The notes beneath the pieces were generated by a model. It searched no databases. It saw only the letters and a list, made by a program, of their open reading frames with translations, and was not told where the DNA came from. Below are positions 5,361-10,229 of a DNA stretch of 10,229 bases, in pieces. The position numbers and the translations under genes were made by a program. Every line of letters starts with the position of its first letter. The first letter of the stretch is position 1. Source of the DNA: Candidatus Bathyarchaeota archaeon (GTDB lineage Archaea; Thermoproteota; Bathyarchaeia; TCS64); the NCBI GenBank assembly GCA_030691555.1, contig JAUYEB010000229.1:1-10229 (forward strand), given 5' to 3'.

Positions 5361-6815
5361 CTAGTAGGTCCTGGACACGTAGGCGACGCTCTTGGCCGGG
5401 TCGCCGCAGACTATGCAGGGGCCTGTGGGCTCCTCCCTGTGGTCCCAGAGGGTCCCCCTGATCTCGCCGCTGACCTGCTCCTTGAGCCTCTCGGCGCAGC
5501 TTATGTCATCGCACCAGTTGATGCGGACCAGCTTCTTCTGCTCCATGTAGCTGCGTAGCTCCTCGACGTTCGAGGCGGTGGCGAGGCGCTCCTTCATGAC
5601 CTTTCTGCTCCTCTCCCTCAGGCTCTCGTAGACGGCCTTGAAGAGGGCTCTGGTGGTCGCGGGTAGGTCCTTGAGCTCGGCCTTGCTCTTCTCGAATGTG
5701 TCTCGGCGCACGAGGGTGACGGTCTTGGAGTCCGCCTCGCGTGGGCCGACCTCGATGCGGAGAGGGACGCCGAACATCTCCCACTTGTAGTACTTCTCCC
5801 CCGGGCGGAGCCGGTCGTCGTCGTCGAGCACCGTCCTTATCCCTGCCTCGACGAGGACCTTGCACACCTCCTTTGCGTAGGATTTGGCTATCTCCTCCTT
5901 CCCCTTCACCGGGATGGGCACTATCACGACCTGCCTCGGCGCGATCTCCGGCGGGAGCACGAGGCCGTGATCGTCTCCGTGCTGGCTGATGACCGCGGCG
6001 AGGGTCCTGCCGAAGCCCATGCCGTAGCATGTGTTCGTTGCGTTGGCCTGTTCCCCCTTCTCGTTCTCGAAGGTGATCTCGAATGCCTTGCCGAAGTTGT
6101 AGCCGAGCTGGTGGACGGTGCCTATCTGGTTTGACTTACCGTCCGGGTTCCAGGCGTCGAATGCGACGCTGTAGTCGGCCCCCGCGAACTTGTCGAAGTC
6201 TGGGCGCCTGAGGCGGATGTAGCTGAGGCCGAGGGCGTCGTAGACCTGGCTGTAGATGTCGATGGCCATGAGTACGTTTGCCTCCGCCTCATCGTAGGTG
6301 GCGTGGGCGGTGTGTCCCTCGTTCCAGAGGAACTCGCGCCCCCTGTAGAGCGGGCGCGTTGCCTTGGTCTCGTAGCGGTAGACGTTCCCGGTCTGGTGGA
6401 TCCTGATGGGTAGGTCGGCGTGGCTGCGGGTCCAGAGCTTGAACATGGGGTAGATGGCGGTCTCGCTCGTCGGGCGTAGGACGAGCCTCCTCTCCAGCTC
6501 GTTCTCGCCGGCGTGGGTGATCCAGAAGACCTCCCCGCTGAAGCCCTTGATGTGCTTCTCTTCCTTCTGGAAGCTGTCCTCGGGTATGACTACCGGGAAC
6601 TGCATGGGGTCGTGCCCCGAGGCGTCCAGCTTCTCCTCTAGCATCGCGATGATCCGCTTGGTCGTGCTGAAGCCCCACCCGGTGTAGACGGTGAAGCCCT
6701 TGACGGGGTAGCGGTCGTCGGCGATCTTCGCCTCTAATAGTATGTTGTCGAACCACTCGCTGAAGTTGTCCTTCTTGATGAGTTCTTTCTTCTCTGAGGA
6801 TTGGTTCCCGGTCAT
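5361..6815 (-). CDS. proS: Prolyl-tRNA synthetase, archaeal/eukaryotic type
   Basis: This 484-residue class II aminoacyl-tRNA synthetase attaches proline to tRNA-Pro using ATP. Motifs in order are VLRPTSETAIYPMF (112-125, with the family RPTSE), the motif 2 arginine loop around YRYETKATRPLYRGREFLW (146-164), FAGADYSVAFDAW (210-222, proline pocket) and motif 3 CYGMGFGRTLAAV (263-275). LPPEIAPRQVVIVP (287-300) begins the anticodon-binding domain. There is no bacterial INS editing insertion between motifs 2 and 3. The C-terminal domain has cysteines 435, 440, 467 and 470, spaced as in zinc-binding ProRS of this type, and ends in the typical terminal tyrosine. The ATG at 6815 is preceded by GAGG seven bases upstream. 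The gene is downstream of the zinc-ribbon gene on the same strand but separated by a terminator-like element and its own promoter. Confidence 0.97.
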   Translation of the reverse strand: MTGNQSSEKKELIKKDNFSEWFDNILLEAKIADDRYPVKGFTVYTGWGFSTTKRIIAMLEEKLDASGHDPMQFPVVIPEDSFQKEEKHIKGFSGEVFWITHAGENELERRLVLRPTSETAIYPMFKLWTRSHADLPIRIHQTGNVYRYETKATRPLYRGREFLWNEGHTAHATYDEAEANVLMAIDIYSQVYDALGLSYIRLRRPDFDKFAGADYSVAFDAWNPDGKSNQIGTVHQLGYNFGKAFEITFENEKGEQANATNTCYGMGFGRTLAAVISQHGDDHGLVLPPEIAPRQVVIVPIPVKGKEEIAKSYAKEVCKVLVEAGIRTVLDDDDRLRPGEKYYKWEMFGVPLRIEVGPREADSKTVTLVRRDTFEKSKAELKDLPATTRALFKAVYESLRERSRKVMKERLATASNVEELRSYMEQKKLVRINWCDDISCAERLKEQVSGEIRGTLWDHREEPTGPCIVCGDPAKSVAYVSRTY

Positions 6816-6819
6816 GTTT

Positions 6820-6857
6820 CCTCAACCCTTCGTGGGGTTGGTGGGTGATTAAAAAGG
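6820..6857 (-). promoter_or_regulatory. proS promoter and ribosome site
   Basis: On the minus strand CTTTTTAATC (about 6856-6847) is a TATA-like box about 35 bases before the ATG. GAGG (about 6823-6820), four bases before ACATG, is a plausible but short ribosome-binding site in a leader of about 10 bases. Confidence 0.45.
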
Positions 6858-6885
6858 TGTTGTGGTTTCCTCTTTTTTTGGGCAT

Positions 6886-6926
6886 AAAAACTTTAAAAAA
6901 CCGATTCTCGCGCGGGTGTGTCCCGC
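6886..6926 (-). terminator. Terminator of the zinc-ribbon gene (hairpin plus T-runs)
   Basis: Minus-strand RNA after the zinc-ribbon stop can form a perfect 5-base-pair GCGGG/CCCGC stem with a 5-base loop (6926-6912). T6 (6900-6895) and T5 (6890-6886) runs follow. U-rich tracts end transcription in archaea with or without the hairpin, so this probably separates the gene from proS. Confidence 0.55.
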
Positions 6927-6945
6927 ATGCGGCTCACTGTTGGGC

Positions 6946-7113
6946 TTAGTAGCTTCTCGGTGGCCTGTGCTTGGCGAAGCATTCGTTGCAGTAGATGGGC
7001 CTGCCGTCGGTCGGCTTGAAGGGAACTTCACATTCCTTTCCGCAGTCCGAGCAGGTCGCCTTGTGCATCTCCCGTGGTCCACGGTCGAAGCTGCGCCTTT
7101 CGCGGTAATCCAT
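6946..7113 (-). CDS. CxxC-x17-CxxC zinc-ribbon microprotein
   Basis: This 55-residue protein begins MDYRERRSFD and ends RPPRSY. Its core is C21-x2-C24, seventeen residues, then C42-x2-C45-F, with an extra C27. That is the spacing of the small 'CxxC-x17-CxxC' zinc-ribbon domain known from archaeal and candidate-phylum proteins. The flanks are basic and arginine-rich, consistent with nucleic-acid binding, but that is inference. The start is well supported: GGAGTGA (minus strand, 7125-7119) lies five bases before the ATG, one of the clearest Shine-Dalgarno sites in the window. The gene lies 130 bases upstream of proS on the same strand, with a terminator-like element between. Its length is easily missed by standard gene-size cut-offs. 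No function is assigned; a translation- or RNA-linked role is possible. Confidence 0.85.
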   Translation of the reverse strand: MDYRERRSFDRGPREMHKATCSDCGKECEVPFKPTDGRPIYCNECFAKHRPPRSY

Positions 7114-7118
7114 TCTAT

Positions 7119-7200
7119 TCACTCCTTTCTTGCGTATATTCGGCCACCTTGCGGGAGCCCAAATATACGGAGTGATGGGGGGTATTTCTCGCCTTTAAAT
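7119..7200 (-). promoter_or_regulatory. Promoter and Shine-Dalgarno site of the zinc-ribbon gene
   Basis: ATTTAAAGGC (minus strand, 7200-7191) and GTATATTT (7168-7161) are TATA-like elements that leave room for a leader containing GGAGTGA (7125-7119). A third TATA-like stretch (7140-7131) is too close to the start to be used with that ribosome site. TTTAAA is symmetric, so it could also serve plus-strand transcription. Confidence 0.45.
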
Positions 7201-7422
7201 CTATGTATGTTTTAGGGCGTCGTTTATGCGGCATTTTGGGTGTTTCGTGTCGTGGTTGGGTCGCGTCTCGTCGTGCGTGCAGGGTGGGGGGAGGGGGGTG
7301 TGTTCGCCGTCGCCGCGTTTCCGCGTATTTTAGCCGGTTTTCGGTGTTGGGGCGTTTTTCTGGTTCCTTCGGCGGCGGAGGGCGACGAACATCTTAGCCC
7401 GCTGTCTGGGGCTGAATCTTGC
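7201..7422. other. G/T-rich non-coding stretch with G-tract
   Basis: No credible gene was found in these 222 bases. Open frames on the plus strand (from 7203 and 7240) encode low-complexity Gly/Val/Arg-rich peptides without a ribosome site, and the longer one runs into vapC. The plus strand is strongly G/T-biased and contains runs G3, G6 and G6 separated by single bases (7282-7298). No tRNA or known RNA fold was recognised. Confidence 0.5.
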
Positions 7423-7821
7423 TCACTGCGGCTGGGTGTGTTGGCTGTCTGTGGTTTCGATGTATTTTGCCGCCACCCTTCTCAGCCTGATGTCGTCGGT
7501 CACTAGGGTTGATGTTGAGGCGATGGCGGCCTGGATGTATGACGCGTCGTAGTAGCTTAGGCGTTCCTTGTGCGCGATCTCCAGTATCGCCTCGGCGTTC
7601 TCGATCTTTACCTCCCCCATGTATTGGAGGGTGTCGAGTACCTTGGTCAGGTATTGTTTTCCTGCGCCCTCGGTCAGTTCGTGGGTGAGGTTCACCTTCT
7701 TCCACACGGCGTTTCCTATCTCGTATTGGGCCAGGGGGGTCGTGGCGTGGTCGATGAAGGTCTCGGTCTTTCCCTCGTGGCTTAGGTTGAGGATGGCTGA
7801 GGAGTCGAAGAGGAGGCTCAA
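7423..7821 (-). CDS. vapC: VapC-family PIN-domain toxin (module 1)
   Basis: This 132-residue PIN-domain protein is presumably a Mg2+-dependent ribonuclease neutralised by the adjacent antitoxin. Conserved acidic residues are D6 (LLFDSSAI), E34 (AQYEIGNAVW), D92 (SYYDASYI) and D109/D110 (LVTDD), the usual PIN quartet. The start codon is TTG, read in the overlap TTGA with the end of the antitoxin gene, so translation is probably coupled. It is about as long as, and clearly paralogous to, the second toxin in the window, sharing the DSSAILNL, NAVWK, YYDA-YI and LVTDD blocks. The C-terminal tail (about 13 residues, TTDSQHTQPQ-like) is not conserved between them. The RNA target cannot be read from sequence. 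Confidence 0.93.
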   Translation of the reverse strand: MSLLFDSSAILNLSHEGKTETFIDHATTPLAQYEIGNAVWKKVNLTHELTEGAGKQYLTKVLDTLQYMGEVKIENAEAILEIAHKERLSYYDASYIQAAIASTSTLVTDDIRLRRVAAKYIETTDSQHTQPQ

Positions 7822-8048
7822 CGCTCGTCACGGGACTCCCTTATCGCCTGTACCCAGCTCTCCTTGGGGATGTTCCTTATGAGCTTCCCCGCCTCGTTCA
7901 TCTCTTTGATGAGTTTCTGCCTCTTCCTCTCCCTGATGGCGTCGTCAACGGCCTTCTTGATGATGTCGGATGGGGATATTCCGAGTTGCTCCATCTCCTC
8001 CTTCTTGCTCTTCTCAATCTTCGCGGATACGGTCGCCATTTCGGTCAT
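7818..8048 (-). CDS. vapB: VapB-type ribbon-helix-helix antitoxin (module 1)
   Basis: This 76-residue antitoxin has a short N-terminal strand, ATVSAKI (residues 5-11), then two helices with LGISPSDIIKKAV, the ribbon-helix-helix DNA-binding pattern of archaeal VapB. The charged C-terminal helix ending SWVQAIRESRDER probably wraps the toxin. About 43 of 76 residues match the second antitoxin by eye, with the strand and the last 14 residues most conserved. ATG at 8048 is used. An in-frame ATG three codons in (8039) is also plausible, because AGGATGA just before it resembles a Shine-Dalgarno site. The gene overlaps vapC by four bases and sits directly behind a candidate operator. VapB proteins usually repress their own promoter, more strongly when bound to the toxin. 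Confidence 0.9.
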   Translation of the reverse strand: MTEMATVSAKIEKSKKEEMEQLGISPSDIIKKAVDDAIRERKRQKLIKEMNEAGKLIRNIPKESWVQAIRESRDER

Positions 8049-8051
8049 CCT

Positions 8052-8097
8052 TACTACCTGATCATACTACTATTTCGTAGTATTAAAACGTAATACC
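8052..8097 (-). promoter_or_regulatory. Promoter/operator of vapBC module 1
   Basis: Three half-sites TACTAC (8052-8057), TACTAC (8065-8070) and GTAGTA (8077-8082) are present. The last two form a near-perfect palindrome (8+2+8 with one mismatch; outer bases 8064/8083 also pair). The TATA-like TTTTAATA (minus strand, 8088-8081) overlaps the distal arm, so a bound antitoxin would block it. Predicted transcription start is about 10 bases before the ATG. Confidence 0.7.
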
Positions 8098-8187
8098 GGC
8101 GGCTACTCCGTATTGGTGGGTCCCCGGTGTGATTTGGATTTATTATGGGACGACATTATTGGCTCTGTTTGTATGATTTTTTCGGTG

Positions 8188-8577
8188 CTAGATGTCGTTG
8201 CTTCTGGAGACCTTGGTATGTTTCTCGGCGGAGTTGTATAGCCGCCGGTCGTCGGTCACTAGGGTTAGGCCGTGGTCGAGGGCGGTAGTGATGTATGTGG
8301 CGTCGTAGTAGGTTATCCCGTCCTCGTCAGCCAGCTTGATGGTCTCACCCGGGTCTAGTTCGGTGATCTTGTTCATCTTCAGGTAGAGCGTGTCGAGGGC
8401 GTCGAGTAGCCTGAGCCCCTCCTCCAGTTTCGTCGACTTTAGAAGGTGTACTCTCTTCCAGACGGCGTTTCCGAGTTCGTATCTTGCCAGGGGCGTCGTG
8501 TAGGCGCCGATGAGGGGGGCGTATCTCTCATCCATGTAGAGGTTCAGGATGGCTGAGGAGTCGATGAGGAGCGTCAT
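8188..8577 (-). CDS. vapC: VapC-family PIN-domain toxin (module 2)
   Basis: This is a 129-residue PIN-domain toxin with the same acidic set as module 1: D6 (LLIDSSAI), E34 (ARYELGNAVW), D92 (TYYDATYI) and D109/D110 (LVTDD). All expected catalytic residues are present, so there is no sign of decay. The ATG at 8577 overlaps the antitoxin stop as ATGA; a longer open frame back to 8679 merely reads through the antitoxin gene. It differs from module 1 mainly in the central helices, which contact the antitoxin in known VapBC complexes, so partner specificity may have diverged. The stop is followed by about 90 bases without a gene before the module 1 promoter. The RNA target is unknown. Confidence 0.93.
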   Translation of the reverse strand: MTLLIDSSAILNLYMDERYAPLIGAYTTPLARYELGNAVWKRVHLLKSTKLEEGLRLLDALDTLYLKMNKITELDPGETIKLADEDGITYYDATYITTALDHGLTLVTDDRRLYNSAEKHTKVSRSNDI

Positions 8578-8804
8578 CTCTCGTCGCGGCTCTCCCTTAT
8601 CGCCCTGACCCACTCCTCCTTGCTCGTCTTCATGAGGATGGGTCTCGCCTCGTCGAGCTTGTGGATGACCTGCTCCCACTCCCTCTCCTCGATCTCCCTG
8701 TCGATGGCCTTCCTGAAGACCTCGGAGGGACTGATGCCGAGTTCCTCCATTTTCTTCTTCTTTTCCTTGGGTATCTTCGCGGAGATGGTCGCCATCTCGG
8801 TCAT
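8574..8804 (-). CDS. vapB: VapB-type ribbon-helix-helix antitoxin (module 2)
   Basis: This 76-residue protein is the same length as the module 1 antitoxin. The N-terminal strand is ATISAKI (5-11) with LGISPSEVFRKAI as the helix-turn region, and the C terminus ends EWVRAIRESRDER. The middle (residues ~40-62) is the most divergent part and probably sets toxin partner choice. The ATG at 8804 aligns exactly with module 1, including the bases AAGGATGACCGA before the second in-frame ATG; a TTG at 8816 could extend the frame but lies inside the operator. It is expected to repress its own operon and to neutralise the adjacent toxin. Helix residues near the DNA-binding strand differ little from module 1, so the source of any operator discrimination is not obvious. 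Confidence 0.9.
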   Translation of the reverse strand: MTEMATISAKIPKEKKKKMEELGISPSEVFRKAIDREIEEREWEQVIHKLDEARPILMKTSKEEWVRAIRESRDER

Positions 8805-8807
8805 CCT

Positions 8808-8853
8808 TATTACCAAATCGTATTACGATTTCGTAATATTAAAACGTATTACC
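8808..8853 (-). promoter_or_regulatory. Promoter/operator of vapBC module 2
   Basis: Half-sites TATTAC (8808-8813), TATTAC (8821-8826) and GTAATA (8833-8838) have the same distances to the ATG and to each other as in module 1. The last two sit in a perfect 8-base-arm palindrome with a 2-base spacer (8821-8838). The block TATTAAAACGTA (8837-8848), containing the minus-strand TATA-like box, is identical to module 1. Confidence 0.72.
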
Positions 8854-8890
8854 TCCAGTTTCGCCAGCCGTGTTACGCCTCTTAGATATG

Positions 8891-8899
8891 GTTTTTATC
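8891..8899 (+). promoter_or_regulatory. Promoter of the Lhr helicase gene
   Basis: GTTTTTATC is a TATA-like box centred about 31 bases before the TTG at 8925, predicting an almost leaderless mRNA. No ribosome site is visible between them. Confidence 0.45.
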
Positions 8900-8924
8900 T
8901 GGGCCGACTGAAGGTCTCTACGCT

Positions 8925-10229
8925 TTGGCCGAGGGGAACGTCTTCCAGCTGCTCTGCAGGCCCGTCCGGCGTCTCCTAGAGGAGCGTGGGTTCACGGAGC
9001 CGACGGAGCCGCAGAGGAGGATGATACCCCTGATCCTTGAGGGGAAGAACGTGCTGCTGATCTCGGCGACGGCGACGGGGAAGACGGAGGCGGCGATGCT
9101 CCCCGTCATGGACCGGTTCCTCATGTCGGGGCAGAGGAGGCCGGGCATAAGCATACTCTACATAACCCCGCTACGCGCCCTGAACAGGGACATCCTCGAC
9201 AGGATGACCTACTGGTGCAACAGGCTCGACATCAAGCTCGGTATACGCCACGGGGACACGGGGGATCAGGAGAGGAACAGGCAGCGTACTAGCCCTCCCG
9301 ACATGCTCATCACGACGCCGGAGACGCTCCAGGCCGTCCTCCTCGGTCGGACGCTTAAGCAGTACCTGAAGAGCGTCCGCTGGATAATCCTAGATGAGAT
9401 TCACGAGTTAGCAGACAACAAGAGGGGGAGCCAGCTGTCCCTCGGGCTGGAGAGGCTGAGGGAGCTGACGCAGGAGCCGCCCCAGATGATCGGGCTGAGC
9501 GCCACGATCGGCAGCCCCGACAAGGTTGCACAGTTCCTGGCTGGAACAAACAGGCCTGTGGAGATCATCCAGGTCTCGGCCCTCAGGGAGACGCGGTTCG
9601 AGATAGTGTACCCGGAGCCGGAGGCGGAGGACTTCGAGACGGCGACGACCCTCTTCACACACCCCGAGGTCTCCGCGAGGCTACGCGCCATACGCCGCCT
9701 CATAGAGGAGCACCAGACCACACTCGTCTTCACGAACACGCGCAGCACGAGCGAGATGCTGGCGAGCAGGTTCAACCTCTGGGACACGGATTTCCCTGTC
9801 AGCATCCACCACGGGTCGCTGGCGAAGACGAGCAGGATCGCTGCGGAGCAGGGGCTCAAGGAGGGCAACCTGCGCACGGTCATCTGCACCAGCAGCCTCG
9901 AGCTGGGGATAGACATCGGCAGCATCGACCTCGTCATCCAGTATAACAGCCCCCGGCAGGTGACGAGGCTCCTCCAGCGCGTTGGGCGTAGCGGGCACCG
10001 CCTCGGCAGGGTCAGCAAGGGCGTGATCATCAGCCTGAACAGCGACGACGCCTTCGAGTCGATGGTGATCTGCCGCCGCGCCCTCGGCGAGGTCATGGAG
10101 CCACTGCGCGTCCCCGAGAAGCCATACGATGTGATGGTCAACCAGATAACGGCGGAGCTGATGGCCCGGGGGCGCCTCTACTTCCTGCAGGTCGCCAACC
10201 TCTTCAAGGGCGCATACCCGTTCCGCGAC
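8925..10229 (+). CDS. Lhr-family superfamily 2 helicase (3' truncated)
   Basis: The first 435 residues are visible; the frame runs off the right edge. Motifs in order are PTEPQ (26-30, Q-like), motif I SATATGKTEAA (47-57), TPLRAL (81-86), TPE (131-133), DEIHELADNKRG (157-168, the Lhr form of the DEAH box), SATIG (192-196), LVFTNTR (267-273), TSSLELGID (322-330) and QRVGRSGHR (351-359). These are both RecA-like domains of a 3'-to-5' ATP-dependent helicase; the Lhr winged-helix and C-terminal domains would follow. Lhr proteins act on DNA or RNA:DNA hybrids and are linked to repair and recombination. The first in-frame stop upstream is at 8883 and the only suitable start is TTG 8925, giving MAEGNVFQLL, which aligns with typical Lhr N termini. 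Motif I lacks the usual PTGSGKT form. It is divergent from vapBC module 2 with 120 bases between. Confidence 0.93.
   Translation, partial: MAEGNVFQLLCRPVRRLLEERGFTEPTEPQRRMIPLILEGKNVLLISATATGKTEAAMLPVMDRFLMSGQRRPGISILYITPLRALNRDILDRMTYWCNRLDIKLGIRHGDTGDQERNRQRTSPPDMLITTPETLQAVLLGRTLKQYLKSVRWIILDEIHELADNKRGSQLSLGLERLRELTQEPPQMIGLSATIGSPDKVAQFLAGTNRPVEIIQVSALRETRFEIVYPEPEAEDFETATTLFTHPEVSARLRAIRRLIEEHQTTLVFTNTRSTSEMLASRFNLWDTDFPVSIHHGSLAKTSRIAAEQGLKEGNLRTVICTSSLELGIDIGSIDLVIQYNSPRQVTRLLQRVGRSGHRLGRVSKGVIISLNSDDAFESMVICRRALGEVMEPLRVPEKPYDVMVNQITAELMARGRLYFLQVANLFKGAYPFRD

Noticed and set aside
5506..6030. 174-codon minus-strand open frame in another frame of proS
   Set aside because: Arg/Gly/His-rich translation typical of a shifted frame in GC-rich coding DNA; proS explains the region fully.
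6289..6885. 198-codon minus-strand open frame covering the proS start
   Set aside because: It is a shifted-frame product with no motif, overlapping well-supported proS codons.
6923..6932. Perfect palindrome CCGCATGCGG as an operator
   Set aside because: It lies downstream of a stop, partly within the terminator stem, and not near a promoter; probably incidental.
6849..7082. 77-codon minus-strand open frame over the zinc-ribbon gene
   Set aside because: The shorter 55-residue frame has a perfect zinc-ribbon motif and a Shine-Dalgarno site; this one is a Pro/Ser/Thr-rich shadow.
7203..7506. Plus-strand open frames in the G/T-rich gap
   Set aside because: They have no ribosome site and biased composition, and the longer one overlaps the vapC 3' end.
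9401..10141. 246-codon open frame on the minus strand
   Set aside because: It is antisense to the clear Lhr helicase frame, has low-complexity Ser/Arg/Leu composition and no recognisable domain.
1..10229. CRISPR array, tRNA or rRNA genes, insertion sequence ends
   Set aside because: No regularly spaced repeats, cloverleaf-like segments, ribosomal RNA blocks or transposase motifs were seen on either strand.

Overview
The window looks like a chromosomal segment of an archaeon, probably an anaerobe. The pointers are a zinc-binding archaeal/eukaryotic-type prolyl-tRNA synthetase, a short HemK2/Mtq2-type methyltransferase, an archaeal FUN14 protein, an Lhr helicase, a CxxC-x17-CxxC zinc ribbon, T/A-rich TATA-like boxes about 25-35 bases before many starts, and the near absence of long untranslated leaders. 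A Bathyarchaeia/Thermoproteota-like or related lineage would fit, but the sequence alone does not fix the phylum. No rRNA, tRNA, CRISPR array, insertion sequence or phage gene was seen.

Layout. (1) 2-1777 (+): the 3' part of a secreted or surface beta-propeller protein with two related Ig-like repeats and a C-terminal membrane anchor. Its end overlaps a convergent gene by 13 bases. (2) 1765-3286: a divergent pair, a coiled-coil/winged-helix regulator (-) and an 18-cysteine ferredoxin-like protein (+). They are separated by 85 bases that carry a 12-base-arm inverted repeat over both presumed TATA boxes. (3) 3420-4367 (+): carbamate kinase. (4) 4413-4721 (+): a FUN14 membrane protein, overlapping by 14 bases the convergent HemK2-type methyltransferase (4708-5259, -). 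(5) 5361-7113 (-): proS, preceded by a 55-residue zinc-ribbon microprotein with its own Shine-Dalgarno site and an intrinsic-like terminator. (6) 7201-7422: a G/T-rich non-coding stretch with a dense G-tract. (7) 7423-8804 (-): two tandem paralogous vapBC toxin-antitoxin modules, each with a near-identical promoter/operator. (8) 8925 to the right edge (+): the N-terminal 435 residues of an Lhr-family helicase.

How the genes may work together. Most of the window is housekeeping (proline charging, release-factor methylation, an Lhr helicase, carbamoyl phosphate) arranged as single-gene units with their own promoters. The parts that look most informative are regulatory. The two VapBC modules share operator geometry to the base, yet their half-sites differ at the same position in all three core copies (TACTAC against TATTAC), which suggests paralogous repressors that have been insulated from each other. 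The cysteine-bearing regulator and the polyferredoxin with its large shared palindrome look like an uncharacterised metal- or redox-responsive switch. All functional statements rest on motif recognition by eye; no database search was possible.
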